The notes beneath the pieces were generated by a model. It saw only the letters and a program-made list of their open reading frames with translations, did not search any database and had not been told where the DNA came from. A program made the translations under genes and the position numbers. A stretch of 10,814 bases of DNA from Desulfurococcales archaeon. Its GTDB lineage: Archaea > Thermoproteota > Thermoprotei_A > CAZTBM01 > SZUA-1508. The stretch covers positions 1 through 10,814 of the forward strand of contig DQVH01000025.1 in the NCBI GenBank assembly GCA_015661855.1. The letters are read 5' to 3'. Below are positions 1-6,340 of this stretch, one piece after another. Position 1 is the first letter of the stretch. Each line of letters opens with the position of its first letter.

Positions 1-13
1 AAGATTTCACTTG

Positions 14-1690
14 TTACTTTTGTATAAATATGGCATTATACATTCTATTTAGAGTCCAAACTACATCAAACCCATCAGCTACTGTTAGGTCTGGAGGTAC
101 GGGTTTAGCAAATACTGAAAAACCTCTCTCAAAAACTAATCTATTCACATAGTCTATCAATTTGCGGATCTCCATAGGCTTCTTTAAGTTACTAAGCTTC
201 TCAATTACATGTGCAATGAACTTTACTTGACCCTTCTCAACTACTCTAGGGTAATATGTTAAGTCTAGTTCGAATATTGTGCCATCACTATACTTAGTGG
301 TTATTTTAAACCCTCTTACCCTTACCTTTTCTAAACCTTTAATACCGTAGAACAGTCTTTTCCTAGGTAACTTATAGTGTAATGTTTTTTGTAGTTCACT
401 ATCCCTTTGGGATTTCACGTGTTCAGTTATATCTATTGGTAGATAGTTTTCCATAAGTATAACTTTATCAGCATGGTTAATGAATGTTGATGAAGCACTA
501 GTAATAACTACGACTCCTAAGTTAGCTTTACGAATTATATCTTTAATTTGTAGACTTAATGGTTTAATTGGCTCCTTTCTAATAATCTTACTCATGGTGT
601 TGTCCTTGTATAATAGATTTGTAGCACTAGTATCTTCGTCTATGAGTAGTAGTTCAGCACCAGCTTCAATAGCTTCACTAATTGATGCAGCCATACTTGT
701 TGATCCACTAGAGTCTAGACTTGTAAAATCAGATGTATCTTTACCTATAGGTAGTTCCCCTATGAAACTTGATATATCAACATGTGATACTATACGTCCA
801 TCCTCGGCTCTAACTATTACAGTATATTTTCTTGATACCACTAACTCTCTACCATCACCTTCAACGTGGTTGTATATTCCCTCCTGAATCGCCTCAAGAA
901 GTGTTGTTTTACCATGATATCCTCCACCAGTAACTACAATTAAACCTTTAGGTACAGCCATACCAGTAACTACTCTACCGCTAGGGAGTCTAACTTGAAC
1001 TTTAAGGGTTTTAGGAGATTTAAATGGTACAGCATTAGCCATAGGCTTATCAGATAGACTAGACTCTCTAGGTAAAATACTGTTATCTGCAATAAAGAAT
1101 AGATAGTCCTCTCTATAAAGCCACTGTCTAAGATACTCCTGATCAAGATAGTTTTGTATATGACGCTTAATTTCATCTACTCCACTCTGCAATTTTAGTA
1201 TTGATTTAATTACTTCAGGTACCACCTCTAATAGTAGTGTTTTAGCTTTATCTCCTAGAATTCTTCTACCTTTAGCGGGTAAGCCGATATACAATCTCAA
1301 GATAATGCTGTTATCCACTCCCACCTCAACACAAGACCTTAATAGAATTCTAGAACTGGGTTTAGGTATCCCTATAAAACAGCTATAACCTGAACCACAC
1401 TTCCTACTATGCCTCCTCGTAACATTATATAGTACTCTAGCTATGTAGTCTGTAAATGCAACTACGCTCTTATCCTTAAGAAACTCTTGTGGAAAACCAT
1501 GTATCGAGGATGGTATAGTTATCTCCATAATTGATGGTGGTGCATGTGGATCACCCTGTATCCTAGTAAAGATAGCTTTTGCAACACCGTAATCTATAAC
1601 TATACTCTTCAACTTCTTGTACGCACTATATCTTTTACCATGGAGTTCCGCTAAATACCTTCTAAGCTGATGTTTGGCGAGGCACTTCAT
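14..1690 (-). CDS. ABC-class predicted ATPase (COG3044 / PF09818 family)
   Basis: A 558-residue protein of the 'predicted ATPase of the ABC class' family, found in many archaea and bacteria and of poorly known role; the trypanosome member MRB1590 belongs to an RNA-editing complex. The full length fits the family. A family-specific N-terminal region of about 230 residues precedes the nucleotide-binding domain. The Walker A is GGGYHGKTT (G255-T263), the ABC signature-like segment is SGSTS (328-332), and the Walker B is LLLIDED with D351 and E352. No membrane helix is visible, so it should be cytosolic. The ATG at 1690 has GGTG a few bases upstream, and TATAAT lies about 20 bases upstream. It points away from the archaellum genes, and nothing in the sequence ties it to motility. 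Family assignment is firm; the cellular role is unknown. Confidence 0.9.
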   Translation of the reverse strand: MKCLAKHQLRRYLAELHGKRYSAYKKLKSIVIDYGVAKAIFTRIQGDPHAPPSIMEITIPSSIHGFPQEFLKDKSVVAFTDYIARVLYNVTRRHSRKCGSGYSCFIGIPKPSSRILLRSCVEVGVDNSIILRLYIGLPAKGRRILGDKAKTLLLEVVPEVIKSILKLQSGVDEIKRHIQNYLDQEYLRQWLYREDYLFFIADNSILPRESSLSDKPMANAVPFKSPKTLKVQVRLPSGRVVTGMAVPKGLIVVTGGGYHGKTTLLEAIQEGIYNHVEGDGRELVVSRKYTVIVRAEDGRIVSHVDISSFIGELPIGKDTSDFTSLDSSGSTSMAASISEAIEAGAELLLIDEDTSATNLLYKDNTMSKIIRKEPIKPLSLQIKDIIRKANLGVVVITSASSTFINHADKVILMENYLPIDITEHVKSQRDSELQKTLHYKLPRKRLFYGIKGLEKVRVRGFKITTKYSDGTIFELDLTYYPRVVEKGQVKFIAHVIEKLSNLKKPMEIRKLIDYVNRLVFERGFSVFAKPVPPDLTVADGFDVVWTLNRMYNAIFIQK

Positions 1691-1905
1691 AACTACACCA
1701 GTAGGTAAATTATAGTTTAGGCTTACAAAAAACTATTAACACTCAAAGTTAGCTGCAAACATGTGTAATTGTATGTATGGTACTACTTTCCCAAACCTAC
1801 ATTAATCATTTACGTAACTTTAGAAGGAACATATATGACCATTAGTTCATCATTAGACCACATCAAGTATTTAGTTGTTGATAGGATGGAGGTCAAGTTC
1901 TAACT

Positions 1906-2220
1906 CTACTTATAATTTATTTTTCTATAAATGTATGTTATGATCATGTCCCCATTTTCAGCTAGCCCTATTCTAGAGTGAGAGAATAGAGCTTCAAAAC
2001 TAAGCTTTCTCATAATTCTCTCCTCAAGATCTAGTAGCCTCCAGAGTGGTATAGTTGCTGTATCAACTAGAGGTCTTAGCCTAAATGTAATCTTTATCTC
2101 ATCGTCCCCTCTATTAATTTCCACATTTACTACACGGTAATCCTTAGCTACACCATACATAAGCTCCCTAAGTATATTCAGTACTGGATCCTCCATAATA
2201 CTGTTTAAGCCCTTCTCCAT
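1906..2220 (-). CDS. Unrecognised small protein, probably cytosolic
   Basis: I do not recognise this protein. From the ATG at 2220 it has 104 residues; a GTG at 2241 in the same frame gives 111. I prefer the ATG because a TTTAAG TATA-like box on the same strand (2248-2253) would start transcription within a few bases of it, as in leaderless crenarchaeal genes. The chain alternates helix-like and strand-like stretches: a helical N-terminus, a charged strand region around NVEINRGDDEIKITFRLRP, a helix around LLDLEERIMRKL, and a final strand pair ending in TYIYRKINYK. There is no signal peptide, membrane helix or cysteine cluster. It lies 91 bases downstream of the arnR-like gene on the same strand and could be co-transcribed with it. 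Coding status rests on the long open frame and normal amino-acid composition. Confidence 0.68.
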   Translation of the reverse strand: MEKGLNSIMEDPVLNILRELMYGVAKDYRVVNVEINRGDDEIKITFRLRPLVDTATIPLWRLLDLEERIMRKLSFEALFSHSRIGLAENGDMIITYIYRKINYK

Positions 2221-2311
2221 CAAGTTTCTCAATCTCCCCACGACGCCCTTAAACTTAACACTACACTATATTACTCAATTATTATCTCTAATTGTGAGGT
2301 TAAATTTATTA

Positions 2312-3172
2312 CTAGTAGGTTATTTCGACTAGTAAAGCTAGGAAGCTTATGAGTAAAATCCATGTAGCCATTATGACTATAGAGAGGGGGCTACTAAAGA
2401 TTAACGTTAGAGTCATAGCTATAGCTGATCCTATGGATGTTATAAATGCTATACGCTTTAAGACCATTCTGGGATGGCCACTACGCGCTATAAATCTTAG
2501 TATACGTGCACATATACTACCCTTATATTTAACATAGTCTGGTAGTCTATGGTAAACTTTAACTCCATCACCTGTTAATCTATAGTAGACTGTATTACGC
2601 TTAAGAAATAGTATTTTACTAGTTCTTGTAATTCTTTTCAACAGTTTAATTGGTGGAGAAGTATATACCTTAAGGTAATCGTCGAGAACTTCAGGACTAA
2701 TCCTAGAAATATATGCGAGTGTTCCTAGTGGTAACTCGTGGTTTTTAGATGAACCTAAAGCTATAATAGCATCATATAAGTAGAATGAGCGTGTAAGATC
2801 ACGATAAACATCATATACTGGTCTATCATATATGTTCATATGTGTAAGGGTACTTTTAAGACTACTAGTATTGAAACCTGTAATACCGGTAATTATATTG
2901 AATATTTTTTCACCCTTACTACTCAACAGAATTACACCATTACTTATATTGATAAGCTCCTTCTCCCTCATTTTACGGAGGGCATCAAGTACTGATTTCC
3001 TTCTCTCATTAAGTAGTGAAACTATACTATTAACATCAGCTCCACCTAAAAGACCAATAGCGATTAATATACGTAGTTGAAGCCAGCCCCTAGCAATATC
3101 AATAGCTGAGTCAACTTCCCTTAAAACACTAATACGCTTCGTAATCTCACTAAGTACTCGAACTCTATCCAA
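2312..3172 (-). CDS. ArnR-like membrane-bound winged-helix transcription regulator
   Basis: A 286-residue protein with a winged-helix DNA-binding domain at about residues 30-95 (helices around residues 45-75, then a wing ending in LLSSKGEKIFNII). A second winged-helix-like segment spans about 130-212, with ELPLGTLAYISR and a wing ending in YYRLTGDGVKVY. Two hydrophobic helices follow at about 240-259 and 262-283 near the C-terminus. A DNA-binding N-terminus anchored by two C-terminal helices is the layout of Sulfolobus ArnR/ArnR1, which activates flaB under starvation. Here the gene is divergent from flaB, as expected for a local archaellum regulator. The start is TTG: an in-frame TAG precedes it, and a TTTTAA box about 24 bases upstream suggests a leaderless mRNA. 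I saw no direct homology search, so 'ArnR-like' rests on architecture and position. It could be another membrane-tethered winged-helix regulator. Confidence 0.72.
   Translation of the reverse strand: MDRVRVLSEITKRISVLREVDSAIDIARGWLQLRILIAIGLLGGADVNSIVSLLNERRKSVLDALRKMREKELINISNGVILLSSKGEKIFNIITGITGFNTSSLKSTLTHMNIYDRPVYDVYRDLTRSFYLYDAIIALGSSKNHELPLGTLAYISRISPEVLDDYLKVYTSPPIKLLKRITRTSKILFLKRNTVYYRLTGDGVKVYHRLPDYVKYKGSICARILRFIARSGHPRMVLKRIAFITSIGSAIAMTLTLIFSSPLSIVIMATWILLISFLALLVEITY
2323..2333 (-). repeat. Third copy of the ACTAGTCGAA box
   Basis: On the - strand this reads ACTAGTCGAAA, the same as the paired boxes before flaB (same T as copy 1, same final A as copy 2). It falls in the last codons of the arnR-like gene, about 100 bases upstream of the small unrecognised gene on the same strand. 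An AAATTTAA box follows 15 bases later, similar to the 13-base gap at flaB. It may be chance or a promoter element for that gene. Confidence 0.3.
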
Positions 3173-3192
3173 GAGCTACCACATCCACACAC

Positions 3193-3198
3193 TTAAAA
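3193..3198 (-). promoter_or_regulatory. TATA-like box of the arnR-like gene
   Basis: On the - strand this reads TTTTAA, centred about 24 bases before the TTG at 3172. That is the usual archaeal spacing from TATA box to transcription start, so the mRNA is probably leaderless or nearly so. Prediction from sequence only. Confidence 0.4.
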
Positions 3199-3289
3199 GT
3201 TAATTAGCATCTTCAGCTAGACTACTTCTCCACTAAGTAATTTATAGTTGAGAGTAACTATATGAAGCTACCCCACAAGTACTACGCCT

Positions 3290-3300
3290 ACTAGTCGAAG
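3290..3300 (+). repeat. Copy 1 of ACYAGTCGAA box upstream of flaB
   Basis: Reads ACTAGTCGAAG and is preceded by CT, so the shared core with copy 2 is CTAC(T/C)AGTCGAA. The two copies start 45 bases apart in the same orientation in the divergent arnR-like/flaB intergenic region. A directly repeated motif upstream of a TATA box is a candidate activator site, possibly for the ArnR-like protein; this is inference. Confidence 0.45.
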
Positions 3301-3334
3301 AGTCAATTCAAACAATGAATACACTATATCGGCT

Positions 3335-3345
3335 ACCAGTCGAAA
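3335..3345 (+). repeat. Copy 2 of ACYAGTCGAA box, just upstream of the flaB TATA box
   Basis: Reads ACCAGTCGAAA and ends 13 bases before the proposed flaB TATA box. It matches copy 1 at 9 of the first 10 positions. Its place directly upstream of the TFB/TBP site is where archaeal activators often bind. Confidence 0.45.
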
Positions 3346-3358
3346 CTAATAATATGTC

Positions 3359-3365
3359 TAAAATA
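3359..3365 (+). promoter_or_regulatory. Proposed flaB TATA box
   Basis: TAAAATA lies about 26 bases upstream of position 3388. This would give a leader of roughly 17 bases containing the AAGGTG ribosome-binding site before the flaB ATG at 3406. The rest of the 227-bp intergenic region (3173-3399) holds the paired boxes and the divergent promoter, with no RNA gene or other open frame seen. Confidence 0.4.
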
Positions 3366-3392
3366 GCCTAGCTAACTAAACTTAACATGGCT

Positions 3393-3398
3393 AAGGTG
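3393..3398 (+). promoter_or_regulatory. Ribosome-binding site deciding the flaB start
   Basis: AAGGTG ends 1 base before the ATG at 3400 but 7 bases before the ATG at 3406. Only the second spacing is normal, so 3406 is the more likely initiation codon. Confidence 0.5.
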
Positions 3399-3405
3399 TA
3401 TGAGT

Positions 3406-4062
3406 ATGACTAGGAAGTCTAAGAGAAAGAAGGGTATTGTAGGTATAGAGGCAGCTATAGTATTAATAGCATTCGTACTAGTTGCTAGTGCGCTAGCATT
3501 CGTAGTACTAAATATGGGTATGTTCACAACACAGAAGAGTAAAGAGGTAATAGCAAGAGCGTACGAGGAGAGCACTAGAGCACTAGATATATCTGGAAAC
3601 GTAGTAGCCTCGGTAGATATAAATAATAGATGGTTAGAGTTAGTAGCAATACCAATAAAGCTAACATCTGGAGCTAGACCAATAGATCTAGATAAAACTG
3701 CAATCTCAATAACAATAATAAGACCTGATGGAGCAGCTAAACATACAGATAACGGATTCGTAAAAGTTACTGGTACCACATACACTATAACAAAAGATTT
3801 TAATAGTACGGCATATAAAAAGTTGAACTTACTAGAAGCTACATGGCTATATGTTAGAACAGATGAGACTACACCAGATAACCTACTAGAACCTGGCGAA
3901 CTAGTATTACTCGTATTAAACGTTACTGATAGTACATTCCAAACCGTTGCCTATAGTAGAATTATTGTTGAAGTAAAGCCTGCAACTGGTAGCCCCTTAG
4001 CTGTTGAGAGAATAGTACCACCAAATCTAGATAGTGAATATGTTGATCTCGATGTAGGCTAA
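3406..4062 (+). CDS. flaB: Archaellin (major archaellum filament protein)
   Basis: The filament subunit of the archaellum, secreted through a pilus-like machinery after cleavage by the archaeal prepilin peptidase (FlaK/PibD). The N-terminus is a textbook class III signal peptide: a basic leader KRKKG, predicted cleavage after G10, then IVGIEAAIVLIAF with Glu at +5 (E15). A hydrophobic helix continues to LNMGMFTTQKSKE, the conserved archaellin core. The remaining C-terminal part is the surface-exposed beta-rich domain. It contains two N-glycosylation sequons (NST and NVT), consistent with archaellin glycosylation. At 218 residues (220 from the ATG at 3400) it is of ordinary archaellin size. 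Only one canonical archaellin gene is present. A separate promoter seems to lie right after it, which would let flaB be expressed at a higher level than the assembly genes. Confidence 0.96.
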   Translation: MTRKSKRKKGIVGIEAAIVLIAFVLVASALAFVVLNMGMFTTQKSKEVIARAYEESTRALDISGNVVASVDINNRWLELVAIPIKLTSGARPIDLDKTAISITIIRPDGAAKHTDNGFVKVTGTTYTITKDFNSTAYKKLNLLEATWLYVRTDETTPDNLLEPGELVLLVLNVTDSTFQTVAYSRIIVEVKPATGSPLAVERIVPPNLDSEYVDLDVG

Positions 4063-4065
4063 AAA

Positions 4066-4071
4066 TTTTAA
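4066..4071 (+). promoter_or_regulatory. Possible second promoter after flaB (TATA-like)
   Basis: TTTTAA begins 3 bases after the flaB stop codon, about 39 bases before the ATG at 4108. Start of transcription would fall near 4095, leaving a leader of about 13 bases. In Sulfolobus the genes after flaB also have their own weaker promoter. Prediction only. Confidence 0.35.
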
Positions 4072-4107
4072 GACCCCTACTAAGGGTATAAGGTAACGGG
4101 CAAAACA

Positions 4108-5091
4108 ATGTCTAAGCAAACCACTATTTTTTTCTCCTACAAACACATATACAATACACCTACCAGTATTGTTAATCAGGAAACACTTATAGTTCTAGTG
4201 GCTTTCATTTCTACAGCTGTAATATTCGGTTTCATACTTTACAGTTATGTTTCTAGTATCTTCGAGTATGGTACTACAGGAACTCTAAATGTTGGTTCAA
4301 TAGCCTTATACTATGATGGTAATAGGGTTTGGCGTATAGTTATACCCATATCAGTAACTGGTAAATCGGTAGATCTTAGAGCTAGTAATATCAATGTTAA
4401 CCTTAGTATAGGGGATGATTATAGCTATAGCTTTATCAATATTCGTGGAGTAAACCACTACTATATATGTGATGATGTAACACTACTTGGTAAAACATCT
4501 ATACATTTTAGCTCAGGTAGTATTAAGGTCAGAGAGTATAATGGTGGTAGTGTTGAAGAGAAGTACGTTGACTTCATAGTATATATTGATGAGTATGGTA
4601 GACTACACATAATAGTAGATGATGAATACAATCATATAGCTGATAGACCATACCTAATAGAATTTATCAGTAATATTAAAGGCTATGTTAAACTTAATCC
4701 AGATGGTGAAATAATACTATCAGTTAGTAAAGGTAGTAAAGTACCAGTAGAGTATCTCGACTTAATCCTCTCCTACCCTTCTAAACCTGACATTTATATT
4801 AGAGTGAAGGATCCTCAAACAAATAGATACTATGAAATTAACCCCTGGAGTATAGCATTAAACTTGAGGAATTTAACTATTACATCAATTATTAAGGGTA
4901 ATGGCGACTACTATCTCACTAATGGTGAACAAGGCTACATAGTAATACTACTACCAGGCTACTTAACACTTAAACCAGGTGATAACGTTAAGTTAAGTAT
5001 TAAAGTAGCAGATACTTTAGTATTTGATGGAGCTTTCCAAATACCTGGAAACCTCACTAAGGTAGGCTTAATAGTAGTCTCAGTGAGGTAA
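4108..5091 (+). CDS. Archaellin-like surface protein with atypical class III signal
   Basis: A 327-residue protein with one N-terminal hydrophobic helix (about 21-50) and a long, beta-strand-rich, mostly polar remainder that should lie outside the cell. The segment IVNQETLIVLVAF (21-33) lines up with archaellin IVGIEAAIVLIAF: Glu falls at +5 if cleavage is after S20, and the IVL and AF positions match. Unlike FlaB, the leader before it (YKHIYNTPTS) lacks the basic residues next to the cleavage site and has Ser at -1. Three N-glycosylation sequons (NLS, NLT, NLT) support an extracellular location. It follows flaB by 45 bases and is followed by a small membrane-protein gene 4 bases later. It may be a minor archaellin, a hook- or cap-like component, or a membrane-anchored stator protein. 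I do not recognise a named family. Confidence 0.75.
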   Translation: MSKQTTIFFSYKHIYNTPTSIVNQETLIVLVAFISTAVIFGFILYSYVSSIFEYGTTGTLNVGSIALYYDGNRVWRIVIPISVTGKSVDLRASNINVNLSIGDDYSYSFINIRGVNHYYICDDVTLLGKTSIHFSSGSIKVREYNGGSVEEKYVDFIVYIDEYGRLHIIVDDEYNHIADRPYLIEFISNIKGYVKLNPDGEIILSVSKGSKVPVEYLDLILSYPSKPDIYIRVKDPQTNRYYEINPWSIALNLRNLTITSIIKGNGDYYLTNGEQGYIVILLPGYLTLKPGDNVKLSIKVADTLVFDGAFQIPGNLTKVGLIVVSVR

Positions 5092-5095
5092 CACT

Positions 5096-5311
5096 ATGTC
5101 CTCCAATAGAATAGTAAAGCTAGTTATAATCCTATGCATAATACTGGGTATACTATTTGCTCTTAGTGGTTTCGCTATGGTATACATGTCTAATATTGGT
5201 ACATCGCTATACAACTTCTACATTAGACTAGCATTATTCTGTTTAGGATTATTCCTCTTATTTCTTGGAGTCCACTTGGTAATAGTTGGTGTAAGTAGTA
5301 TTAAGAGCTAA
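5096..5311 (+). CDS. Small two-helix membrane protein of the archaellum operon
   Basis: A 71-residue protein made almost entirely of two hydrophobic helices (about 7-30 and 42-68), joined by a short polar loop (SNIGTSLYNFYIR). A basic Arg/Lys pair precedes the first helix, so both termini are probably cytoplasmic. The ATG is 4 bases after the preceding stop and has GAGGT (5084-5088) 7 bases upstream, so it is translated in the same operon. No family is recognised. Its position, where crenarchaeal loci carry flaX, allows the idea that it anchors the coiled-coil protein encoded next; this is inference. Confidence 0.7.
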   Translation: MSSNRIVKLVIILCIILGILFALSGFAMVYMSNIGTSLYNFYIRLALFCLGLFLLFLGVHLVIVGVSSIKS

Positions 5312-5400
5312 CTTTCTAATATGTCAAAAACATTACATGTCAATTCAACAAAATGTATAATATAGGTAATATCTAACACACCTGCTATTAGCGAGAAAAA

Positions 5401-5407
5401 TATTTTA
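5401..5407 (+). promoter_or_regulatory. Possible internal TATA box before the coiled-coil gene
   Basis: TATTTTA is centred about 46 bases before the TTG at 5450, so transcription would start near 5430. That leaves a leader of about 20 bases with a GATGAGG site (5435-5441). Weak, as A/T runs are frequent here. Confidence 0.25.
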
Positions 5408-5434
5408 GAACAATACATAGTTATATCTATACCG

Positions 5435-5441
5435 GATGAGG
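5435..5441 (+). promoter_or_regulatory. Ribosome-binding site supporting the TTG start at 5450
   Basis: GATGAGG ends 8 bases before TTG, a good spacing. No ATG or GTG exists in this frame between the upstream TAG (5363-5365) and 5450, so this site decides the start. Confidence 0.45.
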
Positions 5442-5449
5442 CTGAAGCC

Positions 5450-6340
5450 TTGAAGTGGAAGTGTAACTGCCCACTATGCCGTATAATAATACACCCAATA
5501 ATTCGCACTATAGAGTCTAAGTATGGGGGTAGTGCTAGCTACTTAACGCAGAAGCCGGCTACAACTCCAGAAACAGAGCTTCCCGAATTTCCAGAGGAAG
5601 TTAAGTTGATGATGCAGCGTCCTAGGGAGGAAACTTCAGGTAAAAAAGCATCAGAAGAGCAAGAAGAACTTCCAATAATACCGTCTGCTCCTCAGACTCC
5701 AAATACACATACAGTACAGTCTAACCAGGCAAGTATAGCACCTAAAGAAACAGAATTAACGCCCACACAGGTAAAAGTTGAAGTACCACGCGAACTAGTA
5801 GAACGTATTGACCAATTAGAGGAAGAAATAGGTAAGTTGAGAAAAGAGCTATCAACTATAAATGAGAGTTTAAAAAGTGTAGTTCTTGAATTCAAGGAGG
5901 CTTTAGCAGAAGCATCATCACCATTTAATGTCCTTAAAGCACCTAAAACGGTAGAGCTTAATATGAAAGGTGTTAATGATCGAGAAAAAACAGGTACCCT
6001 GGGGAGTAACCCGGGATATGTAGGTAACTCCCAGCTACCACCTAGTAAGTTTATCGACTTATTAATTTTAGCATTAAACATGTTAGAAAGAATGGATAGA
6101 AAGCAAGCAATATCCCTAATTAAGGGGTATATTGATACCGGAGTTTTAGAGAGAAACGCTGGTGAAGCATTAATTAAAATTGTAGAGCTTGCTAACTACA
6201 TGAAAAGTCAGGGAATTAGTATTGAAGATCAAATATCATTCCTCTACACTCTGAGCAAAACATTTAACATAAGAGATTCTAAACTTGAGGAGTTAGTTAT
6301 AAAGAAGCTTATGAGGCAAAATATTCATGAAAACACTTAG
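5450..6340 (+). CDS. FlaD/E-like coiled-coil archaellum accessory protein
   Basis: A 296-residue soluble protein with four parts. A short N-terminus has a cysteine cluster C5-x-C7-x2-C10 and His15. A Pro/Glu/Thr-rich linker covers about 30-112. A coiled coil runs from about 113 to 155 (RELVERIDQLEEEIGKLRKE and on). A C-terminal helical domain occupies about 198-292. In that domain the segment LLILALNMLERM...LIKGYIDTGVLERNAGEALI resembles the FlaD/FlaE domain (PF04659), whose hallmark is a helix pair with a 'YveiGWIs' turn; here the turn is YIDTGVLE, without the Trp. FlaC/D/E of Euryarchaeota form the cytoplasmic switch/ring complex, while crenarchaeal loci usually carry FlaX instead. The protein has no membrane helix, unlike FlaX. 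The gene overlaps flaG by 14 bases. The FlaD/E link is my alignment by eye. Confidence 0.68.
   Translation: MKWKCNCPLCRIIIHPIIRTIESKYGGSASYLTQKPATTPETELPEFPEEVKLMMQRPREETSGKKASEEQEELPIIPSAPQTPNTHTVQSNQASIAPKETELTPTQVKVEVPRELVERIDQLEEEIGKLRKELSTINESLKSVVLEFKEALAEASSPFNVLKAPKTVELNMKGVNDREKTGTLGSNPGYVGNSQLPPSKFIDLLILALNMLERMDRKQAISLIKGYIDTGVLERNAGEALIKIVELANYMKSQGISIEDQISFLYTLSKTFNIRDSKLEELVIKKLMRQNIHENT

Noticed and set aside
480..887. 135-codon + strand open frame inside the ABC-class ATPase gene
   Set aside because: It lies antisense within a well-supported 558-residue gene carrying Walker A, signature and Walker B motifs.
1835..1903. A 22-codon + strand ORF (MTISSSLDHIKYLVVDRMEVKF) in the 1691-1905 gap
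   Set aside because: It ends 2 bases before the 3' end of the convergent small gene. It is short, has only a weak AGGA upstream and no clear promoter, so chance is the simpler view.
3173..3399. RNA gene or CRISPR-like repeats in the divergent intergenic region
   Set aside because: No tRNA-like fold or regular spacer pattern is visible; the two 45-base-spaced boxes fit promoter elements better.
3372..3785. 137-codon - strand open frame opposite flaB
   Set aside because: It is a mirror of the archaellin gene, whose class III signal and core motif leave no doubt about the coding strand.
4073..4087. ACCC/GGGT inverted repeat after flaB as a terminator hairpin
   Set aside because: The stem is only 4 pairs with a 7-base loop and cannot be extended, so it is not a credible structure.
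5692..6081. 129-codon - strand open frame opposite the coiled-coil gene
   Set aside because: The + strand frame has a clear coiled coil, operon position and overlap with flaG; the opposite frame has no recognisable feature.
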